NCBI RefSeq assembly: GCF_947172395.1
Contig: NC_069085.1
Location: forward strand, 6,480,112 to 6,544,111
DNA length: 64,000 nt
DNA from: Bicyclus anynana
Lineage: Eukaryota; Arthropoda; Insecta; Lepidoptera; Nymphalidae
Direction: 5' to 3'
Position 1 is the stretch's first letter. Each line of letters starts with the position of its first letter. The notes beneath the pieces are model-generated. The model was not told where the DNA came from. It did no database searches and saw only the letters and a program-made list of their open reading frames with translations. This document shows, in pieces, positions 19,700 to 30,189 of this stretch. Both the position numbers and the translations under genes were made by a program.

Positions 19700-22040
19700 C
19701 TTGTTCTGCGTTTAACTTCTCAGTGTGATTATAAATATTTGAGCTTTTATTCTTCAAACTAATTCTCAATAAAAAGTTTTAACCCGGAGTTGAGAAGTTG
19801 GTGCCAGCGGCACGTGCTTTGGAGAGCACAGTTCCGATCATTATTAGCTAAGAGTCAAAACATTTAGCTAGCTAATGATAATATTGATGTAAATGTCGCT
19901 ACTACAAGATGTATTACTGCAGTAAGTCATTTGTAAATTTATAATACTATTTACTACCTTCCTACCTACCTACCTACTAAATAAGGTACAGATAAGGTAG
20001 GTACCTACTAGGTAAGGTAACCTACCTACGTACTTATTCGTTCAAGTAATCTCGCCTTTTTGTTTGTAGTTCGTTTATTCCGTTTAAAGTATGACTTATG
20101 TCTTCGTCTCGAAATATCCTAACATAACAAGTTAGCCTGCTTCCGTCTTAGATTGCATCATCACATAAGGTGAGATTGTAGTCAAGGGCTGACTTTTAAG
20201 AATAAAAAAAAGATCTTCGTATCAAAAATGTAGTCAAGTGATGTCGGAGCTGTCACATTCCACTACCGAAAACAAACAGTTAGTGAGGTCGACACTGGGA
20301 GCCAATTTACATGAGCCTACAATGCTGGGTTTCCATTGTAGAGGCAACTCCGCCTTGTCGAACAACAATGAGTGTATGGTAATAATAAACCATGGATTGA
20401 ACGTTAACAATCTTTGAATTTTGATTTTGGTACAGTTACCTACATCAATATTCGATGGTTGAAATTCTTAATTTTGGTGCATACCTATCTAATTAGGTAG
20501 GTATTCTTGTATAGGTAAGTGCTAAAAGTTTGGATTTTAATTAGAACTGGTTTCTATTTAGTTTTGGGAATCTAGTAGTCTATTAAGAGAACAGAAATTA
20601 CAAAATTGTTTCATTTGCAAGTTATGCGATCTTGCTATGCAAAGAGTTTCTTTGCATTTCCTTGCATTTCCTTGCATTTCATAAAGATCAGGAGGGACAG
20701 ATACCTGCACTTCTTGGCCCATAAATTGTAACCCATGTTACTTGTTGATAATGTACAACATTTCGTAACAAACGGAAAATAGAAACAAATATTAGTTAAT
20801 TACCTACCTTTTTTTTATTTCTATATGATGTATGATGAGGCCCGAAAGCTGAAGAGAAAAAGAGGACGAAACGACTCTCTAAGAGAGTCTCTTCTCTAGT
20901 GAGATTCGGACTTCGGCTTAGAGGGCCGTTCTGGAATGGTGTTTTGGCCTGAGTGTATCAGTCCGGACACAGAAAACATATGTGGTCCGGGTGCCCCAAG
21001 ATCGTGAGTTAGACAACCTACGTCCGGCTCATGTGTTTTAAAAACATTTAATGTTACTTTTATTTATTTATTTTTATTTATTCTGGCAAAAAAAAGTCAT
21101 TATAATAAGAGGTTTTACAATAAAAATATTTCTAAGAAAATAGACAATGCATTTCCAAAATTTCAAAAATTAACTTAATTTTCTAGTTTATTTAAATATG
21201 TTACTATTAAACTAAAACCTACCATTACCTACATTTTTATAATCTTAGTTTAGTTCAAGCAAGGCGTTATCATTATAATCATAAGCACTTTTGTTCCATA
21301 CAATAAATCTTTTTTTTTTAATTAGGCCCACCGCACACCGCGCAGCCTAATCCGATTCGCAACAGTACTCACTCCCCCCGGTCACCCCGGTGCAACAATC
21401 GGCTTGTTTGTTTGTACAAGATATTTAGCCACTTCCCCGGCGGATTAGTGGACAGAGGGAAGATAAACGAACCTAATAGTTGGGGCGGATCGGCCCCCTC
21501 GCTATCTATAATTGTACGACTTAGAAGATTGTGTCTCATTATTTATTACTAACAGGAGACGCGTAACTAAATTCACGTACTTATCTTTTATAATACATAA
21601 GTATAGCTAGCTGATTACTATTTAATTAGTTTCCTATTTTTAATAAATTAATTTCAAGTTAGTTTTATTTAATAAATCATGCTTAGGTACCTACTTTCAC
21701 AAAACAGATATGTATAGATTTTAGCAGACTCAGAAGTGATTACAAAAATAAGAAAACTAATGTCGAACAAAGGTTATGATTCTCAACATTTGTCAGGACA
21801 ACTTAATTCACAAATCAAACTGTAACCAAAATAAAACCCAAGAATGGCAGAAAATGACCTTGAGTGGAGTCACGCACTTGTGAGCGTTGTGTGTAGGGTT
21901 AAAGGATCCTTTGACTGTTAACAAACACTCCCCTTTTCCACTCAAGTCACTCTCCCCGCCTATCCCAAGTAAAGTAACTTATAAAGAATTACAGAACAAG
22001 ATATGTGGACGGCTCACTAGCACACAGAAACCGTCCGTAC
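19700..22040. other. Intergenic DNA with ACCTACC simple repeats
   Basis: A small piece of family B SINE body lies at 20140-20210 (gcttccgtcttagattgcat). A cluster of TACC/GTAGG motifs lies at 19955-20035, and ttgcatttcc is repeated at about 20650-20680. No gene seen; T-rich tracts near 21050-21320. Confidence 0.45.
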
Positions 22041-22042
22041 GT

Positions 22043-22139
22043 TACTGAAAGTTAAGAGGTGCATGCCCCGGACCGGATTCGAACCTACGCCCTTCAGAAT
22101 CAGGGGCAGAGGTCATTACCACTGGGCTATCACGGCTCT
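22043..22139 (-). mobile_element. SINE (family A) head only
   Basis: On the minus strand it is the head with box A, box B and the first body block (aggtgcatgccccgg on plus). The rest of the element is absent. Confidence 0.8.
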
Positions 22140-22599
22140 TACAACAAGTAGGTAGTTACAAGAAAATTGAAAGTACTTACATAATTATATTATAACCATT
22201 ACAACACAATATCAGGTAATCTTTAAAAAGATTACAGCTTACGACACATTCGCCAGAAATAAAGGCTCTAACGTGTTTAGTATGATCAATAGGATAGAAC
22301 CTACCTAGGTACGATAATAGATTATTGAACAGAAGCCTTAAAACTGAAGATTACTTGAAAACTACATGAGCAAGCCGGTAAAGCCTTATCAATAACTTGG
22401 TAACACATGCTTGCGGTTAAAACAATGTAGTAGGTGTACTAAGCAGTCAATTCCTTTTTAGCAATGATTTTATACTATTGGATATGTTACGTGCCTACAA
22501 AATCAAAAAGTGATCCGAATGACACATGCACACCTTTGTGTTTATTTAAATTATATATTTTTGCACACCGTCAAAACGAGAAAAGTCGCGTATCTAAGG

Positions 22600-22855
22600 C
22601 ATGTGCTATGACACGAGAGATACGAGCTTCTACAGCAGGCAGCAGCTCATCTTGATGGGAAAGGTTAATAGTAGAAGAGGCGTTGGTCGCAGGAAGAAGT
22701 CTTGGCTGAGAAACATCAGTGAGTGGACCGGACCGGGTTCGCAAGCGCCGCTCATTTATTTCGCCTCGCGAATGATAGAGACGAGTGAGTGAGTCAAGAA
22801 ACAGACTGCCAACCTTCGCTAGCCAGAGAGGCACCCTAAGAAGAAGAAGATATAT
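22600..22855 (+). mobile_element. LINE C-terminal fragment with AAG tail
   Basis: The frame reads LILMGKVNSRRGVGRRKKSW and LRNISEWTG, typical of the C-terminus of another non-LTR reverse transcriptase family. The final part is frameshifted, reaching TANLR and an aagaagaagaag tail. Dead copy. Confidence 0.75.
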
Positions 22856-23104
22856 TTATGTAGTTAAATTTACTTTTTTGAACACAATACTCGACATTGT
22901 AGACAATATTTCAGGTATTATTTGTATAAATAACTTTCATTGTTTACTATGCCATTAAATAAAATTAAGACAATTGGTCACCTTTGTTCGCCTCAGAATC
23001 GACGCCCCAGTGACATATCTAATAGTATAAAATCTTAGCTTTGGAGGGACTACAAAGTATCACGCCAAGTACATTGATAGTTGACCCTTCATGTTACGGA
23101 TAAT

Positions 23105-23370
23105 GTGACGAAGTGTTATTGGTCCCGTAGTAAGCTGGTTCAGCTACAGTCAATGAGGTCCAGGGTTCGAATCCCGAGTCAGGCAAACAAAAAAAAAGGA
23201 TTTAGAAAAATCTTAAAAGCAGCCTGGAGTTGGAAAGTTGGCGGTGTTAGTACACCCCCGTGCCTCGGAGAGCACGTAAAGCCATCGGTCTGCGCCTGAT
23301 CTCTCACCGGTATGAGGTCTGTGTAGCGTTCGCAGGCTTCGTCCATTAGCGTTTGTAATTATTTGGTAAT
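23105..23370 (+). mobile_element. tRNA-headed SINE (family C)
   Basis: Box B GGGTTCGAATCCC is followed by agcctggagttggaaagttg, gtgcctcggagagcacg and tctgcgcctgatctctcacc. Related blocks occur at 19785-19840 and, reversed, at 25715-25960. Confidence 0.65.
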
Positions 23371-23394
23371 TTCTTTCGTACTTGATTATAGTCT

Positions 23395-23680
23395 ACTAGC
23401 GCACGCCCGCGACTTCGTCCGCCCTTAGACCTCTTTAATCTTTGACTAAATTGTCACTACATTCCTGCCAAATTTCAAGTTTCTAGCATAAAAAATGAAG
23501 GACTTTCATACAAACTTGCGAGAGCCTTTTGACCTCTTTAATCCGGCCCAAATCTAGATCCGGCGAATCACAAAATCCGTTCTTAGTGGGTACTTATTAA
23601 CTATATACTACCTCCCTGCCAAATTTGATCTTTATACGTAAAGCAGTTTTCGAGATTCCGTGATGAATTACCATTTATAT
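23395..23680. repeat. Dispersed repeat (cgcgacttcgtccgc type)
   Basis: It starts ctagcgcacgcccgcgactt and continues with ttccctgccaaattt-type sequence. A similar border (actttgtccgcg) occurs at about 47810 and, in reverse sense, near 53030. It sits next to a Lep1-like repeat. Confidence 0.5.
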
Positions 23681-23684
23681 ATTA

Positions 23685-23878
23685 CTAGCTGACGATGCGC
23701 GGTTTCACCCGCGTGGTGCCCGTTCCCGTAGGAATACGGGGATAATATATAGCCTACCTCGATAAATGGGCTATCTCACACTGAAAGAATTGTTCAAATC
23801 AAACCAGTAGTTCCTGAGATACGCCTTCAATCAAACTAACAAACAAACTCTTCAGCTTTATAATATTAGTATAGATGA
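23685..23878 (+). mobile_element. Lep1-like short repeat, near full length
   Basis: The best copy in the window. It starts ctagctgacgatgcgcggtt, then has gtaggaatacggggataata, gataaatgggctatctcaca and ccagtagttcctgagata, and ends tataatattagtatagatga. About 190 bp with no ORF. Confidence 0.7.
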
Positions 23879-24171
23879 TAGGTAGGTCTACTGAGTGTAA
23901 GCATACTTAGCTTAACACATCTTTTATCCAGACAACGAATATTTGTTTAATCCGACCAAACAATCTCATTAATAACTGACTAGCCTGCTCTCCCATGAAT
24001 TCACGCCATAGACACGTGTCAGGGGAAGTTTTCCCTGTTCTGTGTAGTTAGTAGTTGTATACGATATCATGATAGAAATGTTCGCTTATTTACAGCTCTG
24101 TCTCTCCTCATACTTAATTGGTAATAATATAGAGCAATCAGCAACCTCAGACCAATGGGGATGATGTCATT

Positions 24172-24463
24172 ATCAACCCATATTCGGCTCACTGCTGAGC
24201 TCGAGTTTCCTCTCAGAATGAGAGGGGTTAGGCTAGTAGTCCATCACGCTGGCCCAATGCGGATTGGTAGACTTCACACACGCAGATAATTAAGAAAATT
24301 CTCTGGTATGCAGGTTTCCTCACGATGTTTTCCTTTACCGTTTGAGACACGTGATATTCAATTTCTTAAAATGCACACTACTGAAAAGTTGGAGGTGCAT
24401 ACCCCACACCCTCCGGAATTGGAGACAGAGCTCATATCCATTGGGCTATCACGGCTCCTGGGG
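24172..24463 (-). mobile_element. SINE (family A), near full length
   Basis: Minus orientation. On plus: caacccatattcggctcact, ctcagaatgagaggggttag, ggcccaatgcggattgg, gcaggtttcctcacgatgtt, gaggtgcat, and tatccattgggctatcacgg at the head end. Box B is partly deleted (accccacaccctccggaatt). Confidence 0.88.
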
Positions 24464-25279
24464 ATGATGGCTACGTTTGAATATATCTATTGATTTTTAT
24501 GAGACATTCGGGTAAATAAGGTCAATGTTAAGTAATTCATACGTAAAAGCAAAGACTGTCTCGATATTTGCGAAATAGATAAGATTATAAAATTTAAAAA
24601 TCTATTAAAAATCTTTTATCGTACCTAATTATATTATATGAAAATTCATAGTTTTAGCTTCCATTATTCATTTAACTTCAATTTACATTAAATGTGACAT
24701 TTTTCAATAAACGCACAAATAACAAAGATATTTGTAATTTTGTTTGAACACCCGTAAAAATCACTATGATCTACGACGTCATTAATTCGTGCCATTTTGT
24801 ATGGGGCGTTTTTCAGGGATCCGTGGCAGAGCCGCAAGTTCTTGTAGGTCCGAAAGTAATTTTTACTGTTACTTTTACAAAGTTGCTTTAATATTAGCAT
24901 ACTACTATATAATTTATACACAATTTAAAAAACTGACATCACTATATCATTTCTCTAAACCTACCTACCTATAAGAGAAATAATCTTAACCATTTCTTTT
25001 TATTACTAAAACACGTGAAAGTGCTGTATTTTGCGTGTCTCATAAACATGTTGAGTGCATTTTTTTTGCCTATTTACATACATGCATATTCTAGATACTA
25101 CAAGAATTGCATGCAGACTAGGTCTGTATGTTAGCCATTTGTTGGTTTTATTGTTTTTAACGGTTTTATTTTAACTTTCATTTACAAATACTATGTATAA
25201 ATTATAGCTGATCTATATTAATGATCATACAATGCATATCATCATTAATAAATTTTATACGGTTTCCAGCCGTGATCAT

Positions 25280-25640
25280 TATGTCAGCCGATGGACGTCC
25301 GTCCACTGCAGGACATAGGCCTTTTGTAGGGACTTCCAAACATCATGATACTGAGCCGCCTGCATCCAGCGAATACCTGCGACTCGCTTGATTCGAGCCG
25401 TGATAGCCTAGTCAATATGACCTCTGCTTCACGACATCGTACCGGAACGCTAAATTGCTTGGCGATACGTCTTTGCCGTAGTTACCGTCTTTGACGTAAC
25501 GCCAAGCAATTCAAAGCGGCCGTCGCTACTAAAGACCTGGACCAATAAAGAAAACCTCAATCGACCCAGCCGGGAATCGAACAGAGGACCTCCGTCTTGT
25601 AAATCCAGGCACATCACTGCGCTACAAAGGCCATGGAATG
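25280..25640 (-). mobile_element. Mosaic of LINE tail and SINE pieces
   Basis: 25280-25392 is the common LINE 3' end on the minus strand (gccgatggacgtccgtccac on plus). It runs directly into a plus-strand family A SINE head (gagccgtgatagcctag, 25396-25430). That in turn runs into a minus-strand family B SINE with box B at about 25575 (cgggaatcgaac on plus). Three elements are joined without spacer. Confidence 0.7.
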
Positions 25641-25714
25641 GAGTTTAGACACACCACCGCGCTTCAATCCGGGTAGGCGGGCTTACGGTGATTATGTTTT
25701 TACTCATGCAACTA

Positions 25715-25960
25715 TCAGATGTTAATGATAATGGTCGCGATCATTGGCTTAACGTGCTCTACGAATCACGGAAGTGAAGCACCGACTAACTCCTAAACTA
25801 CTCTTACTCCTCCTACTCTCTACTCCTAACTCCGGCCTGAGAATTTTTACTAAGGATTTCTTGGAATAACAAAAGCTTTTAATATTTCATAACTCGAACC
25901 CAGGACTTCGTGATTCTTAGTTACACAAGCTAACCACTGAACCAAATATTTTAGCTTAGC
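25715..25960 (-). mobile_element. SINE (family C), minus orientation
   Basis: The minus strand starts ggttcagtggttagcttgtg (box A) with ctgggttcgag (box B), then has gagcacgttaagccaatgat and catctgatagttgc at the end. It matches the body of 23105-23370 in order. Confidence 0.65.
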
Positions 25961-25999
25961 ATGAACGTATCATTAAAGAAATCTTAAACCAAAAAAAAA

Positions 26000-27180
26000 T
26001 ACGTTTACAAAGTAGAAACAAAAAATAATAAACAAGTACCGACCCCTGGCGTGTGCCCCCCGCGCGTCTCACCCCGTCTCCAGCAGAGCCTCTTTCTGAC
26101 CAAAATGGTGACAAAGTGACAATTCAAACATTCAACTCTAATGTTGTTTAGGAATATTCAACGCGACAACAATTCGCTTTATTTATGGCCATGTTGTCGC
26201 CCACAATGGTGTCGCCTTAAATTCTTTTTAAGCTGTTTCATTTCCGGACTTTGGAACCTTAGCGTGAATTAGACTTGCCTGTTTTAAACGTCGATGCAAA
26301 TGTGACGAATTGTTAGAAAAGTACGCGTTCACGTGTTACACATCAAAATCATCATTTGTTTATTTAAAGTAGGTAGGTATATAGGCTTATTTCACAAGCC
26401 GTGTCACTTACACTCAAAACTAGGCTCTAACTAGGATGATAAACATCTGCCTCAAGTATGCCTTGATTTATTCGGACACATTGCCAGGATAAACAAAAAT
26501 AATCTCGATAAAGTGGAAGGAAAGAGGCCGCGGGTTTGCGGGGCCTATTGTGCATTAAATTAATGAGTCACTTCATCGTATTTTCATCTTAATGATCATC
26601 TAAAATAGTTATTTCACCGAAATGACCTTGACTGCATTTTACATCAAATCGTAATGTTTATCAGTTTCTGCGATAATCTAACATGATTATTTTAACGGAA
26701 TTACGTAAATACTAGTTTGTCGTAAAAAAAACGTTACTATCGGCTACTAACACAAGTATCCTATTTTTACTTTACGTAAAATGATGATAATTATGTCATT
26801 TCGTTGAAAACACAATGTTAGATGATTGAAAAACGAAAATACGATGTAAAACGATATAGTGACTGATTGTTTGAATCTGCACCACTCTTGACTCCACGGT
26901 CTGCAATGCTCTTTGGGTGACCGAAGATAGAACACGATTGCGTTACATAATAAAACTGAAGGAGGAGTTTACAACCACTTTTGATATCTACCTAATTACT
27001 ACAAGTTTGGCTATTTGTAAAGAATCTTCCACCACCGCTTCAGAAGGTTGCCACGCTATTGATCTGTTTGACTTTTTGCTTCACGAGAAAATTATCTGGT
27101 GGCGCGAATCGTAGCTTCCTTATAGCCTTGTCCTAAGTCCTTTATCAGCTTATTTATATTTGAAACTTAATATGAGAAAC
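26000..27180. other. Intergenic DNA with a moderately GC-rich stretch
   Basis: 26040-26310 is richer in GC than its surroundings, without a coding frame, and is a possible conserved non-coding element. A short LINE-tail-like piece (ctatttgtaaagaatcttcc) is at about 27010-27080. Confidence 0.35.
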
Positions 27181-27181
27181 G

Positions 27182-27340
27182 GCTTCTGTGGCGCAGTGGT
27201 AAACGCGGTGGATTACAGTACGGGGGTCCTGGGGTCGATCCCGGGCTGGACCGATTGAGCTTTTCTTAATTGGTCAGGTATGGCTGATGGGAGGTTTCGG
27301 TTGTAGATAGTTACCACCCTACGGACAACGACGTACCGCG
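27182..27340 (+). mobile_element. tRNA-derived SINE (family B) with head
   Basis: The head is cttctgtggcgcagtggtaa (box A) with box B-like ggggtcgatcccgggctgg. It is followed by the family B body (gctgatgggaggtttcgg, gttaccaccctac, gacgtaccgcg). This links the head type at 3104 to the body at 13195. Confidence 0.75.
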
Positions 27341-27344
27341 TAAA

Positions 27345-29925
27345 AAATATATGAGAAACGAATACGCAGCAGAATAAAAAAATGTCAGCATTACAAGCTA
27401 AAAACATTTCAGCAAATAACGGCAGCTGTATTCAAAAAGAGATTCCGTTTATTTTTCTATTATTTAATTTGTCCGTACATTGTGAACAGCCGAGGGTAAT
27501 GTTTCCGTATTTACATGCGGAATCCGGCAGAAGTCAAGTTCGGCAGTGTCAACATGTCAACTTGACAATGCCCGTCACACGTCAGCCTGTCAATTGGGAG
27601 CATGAGAAGCGGGTAGTCCTAAGGGACAAGGGTTACCAAATCGCTGTCGAATTTTTATGGGATATCTCTAATACGTAAGTTTAAAACAAGTCACACAAAA
27701 CTGCTCGCCTATTTCATATTTTGGTCTTTATTATCAACTTATCAAAAAAAAATCAATTGATTAAATGTCATCTACATACTATGATACGTATTACAAATGT
27801 CATCCGGTGTTTACTGGTGGATATCAAATATTAACCAAGGTTGACGACACTTTGTCAATTGACTTGTTGTCCACTTCAATAGGTTAACAATAAAGACTAA
27901 AATAGTGAACAGGCCAGCTGTTTTAGTGTGTATGTGGCCAGGTGTAGGTATATAATACCTACAGTAATAGGTAAAGTAACAGTATATAAAACTTAGGTGC
28001 ATAACAACTTTTATCGTCGTTAATTAAATTCGACCTAATAAGACCTCGTGTTCTACTCAGCCCCTAGACTAACATAGTAATTTGTTAAATAGCAATTCAT
28101 TAACGGACAAACGGAACTAATTTTGAAATATGAAATTTTTAAATTTTATTTGAAGTACATTGAAGGCAGAAGAATAAACAAACAGAAAAAGAAAGCTTTC
28201 AAATCATATTATTTACAAAAATTTACATTTTACATTACAAAAATAACAACTGAAAAACGAAAAGCTTTTATCAAGAAACGAGACAACAATATAATTTACG
28301 ACATGAAATAAAAAATCTATCAAAGCTTTTTGTTTTTTTTAGTACTCTCATACGTATAAAACCCAATTCTGACTCATATGAAGCGAAACGTTAACCGTTA
28401 AAACCTTTAAGGACTGTCCCTCGAATTCTACAAAAATGGAGCATGCAAGGATCCTCTCGCTCCCGTGGTTGACGGACGGACAAAAGGGACATTAAAAATA
28501 TACAAATTCCTAACGTTTAGCTGATGAGCGATCGGCCCCTTGGCGCACGTTACTTACTCGCAAGTGTATAGGAAGCTGGAGGCATTGAAATTAATTGCTT
28601 TACAATACGCCGCTACTGGTTTCGTCATACAAGTTTGGAAATTCCATTTTATCCAAAATGTTTTTGGGCATAAGTAATAATGGATTTATTTTATTTTCAT
28701 GCGATTTTTTTCTATTTTCGATAGGTATCATTTTAGACAAATTTATTAGAGATTCTATGTATATAGAATTTATACAACAACTTTTGCCTATACTATACCT
28801 ACCTAGTCTTATCTGGTGGACAACTTCCATCTAGGTATCTAACGACTTCTAAATAGGTGAACAGTTCATATAAGCCGATTCCCGGCGGGTTACTTTTAAT
28901 AATTCATGCATATTTATTGTTGTACTGTATCTGAGAAACCGGAGTTTGTATCACGCTATATGAATTTCCTTTTCTTTGGGACAGTTTCATCTAAATTAGA
29001 TCCTTCGCCATTGCTAGGTATGTTATATCATATTAGAGCAACAGTTGTGTTTTTCAGTGATGAACACGATTCCAAGAAGTTATGACAGGTAAAGTTAGTT
29101 GCAATGCTTTCTGGGTTGCAGTGAATTACGATACGTTCGCTTGGTTCAGTCAGCGGACGATAAGTTGAAAAACCATAGGGTTCTATTCGTCTAAGTCCGA
29201 CATAACCTTTTTGTTTAGAATGGCCCGTGGCTAGAATGATGAGAATTTCCCCACAAAAAAAGGTAAGTATAGGTGCAATCCAATAACTACTTATTGTAAA
29301 GTTTCCATCTTATCAAAGTAAAACGAAAGTTTCAGAAAACTGGTATGTACCTACCACTAGTAGAAAAGTCGACACTGAAGTATATCTAGCTATCGACCAA
29401 GTCAATACGTGCAATCCAACATAGAACAGTATAAAACACAATAGTTATAATGATAAATTAACTCTGCGCGACAATTAATATAATAATATAGTTTTCGTTG
29501 AAATTTGTTTCGCCGTTGGGCGGAATTTATGGTTTGTGTACACAAATATGATGTATAGACTTATCCTCGCCCCGTTTGTCACAGCCTTTGTGTACGATCA
29601 CACCCGATCGTTTACGACAATAGAACACTGCGAGCGTCTGAAATAAATCGGGACGAGCGCAAACAAAACGGGACGACGTCGCACAATGAGAGATTAATGG
29701 CCGCCTCATTGTTATCACTTGATGCTCTTTACGCGTTTTGTGGTCTCGTTTCACGGTTTATTTGCTGCGTTAAATACATCAATGAGCGTTAAATCACTTT
29801 TTGTTTAACAAAATAATGTACTCGTAGTCAAATTGTATTTGTAAACAAGGTTGCTTTCAGAGAATGAAACCTTTGAATTCGTTTTATTTCGAACGTTTTC
29901 AAATGCAACGAATTCTATATAATAC
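27345..29925. other. Intergenic DNA, no gene recognised
   Basis: Open frames up to 98 codons (27382-27678) show no known domains. The stretch 29455-29760 has balanced composition and could be non-coding conserved DNA. Confidence 0.4.
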
Positions 29926-29929
29926 TAGC

Positions 29930-30185
29930 TGACACCGCGTGGTTTCTGTTCCCGTAGGAATACGGGGATAATATATAACCTTTCTGGATAAATGGGCTAT
30001 CGAACACTGAAGGAATTTTTCAAATCGGACCAGTAGTTCCTGAGATTAGCGTGTTCAAGCAAGCAAACAAACAAAGTGTTAGATAGCCTATTTATCGAGA
30101 AAGGCTATATATTATCCACGTATTTCTACGGGAACGGGAAAGTTTAGTACTAGCTTCTTAAACATAGCTACTCAGCTAGTACTAA
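29930..30185. mobile_element. Two Lep1-like repeats in opposite orientation
   Basis: 29930-30080 is a plus copy (gacaccgcgtggtttctgtt, ggaatacggggataatatat, caaacaaac). 30078-30150 is the inverted sequence (gtgttagatagcctatttat, cgagaaaggctatatattat, cgggaacggg). They meet at about 30078. It is a foldback formed by two insertions or one rearranged element. Confidence 0.65.
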
Positions 30186-30189
30186 ACAT

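Noticed and set aside
22030..22140. Possible tRNA gene on the minus strand
   Set aside because: Box A and box B are present but the surrounding blocks are those of the family A SINE and no acceptor-stem pairing was seen.
28123..28311. Lysine-rich 62-codon frame
   Set aside because: Produced by A-rich DNA; no conserved features.
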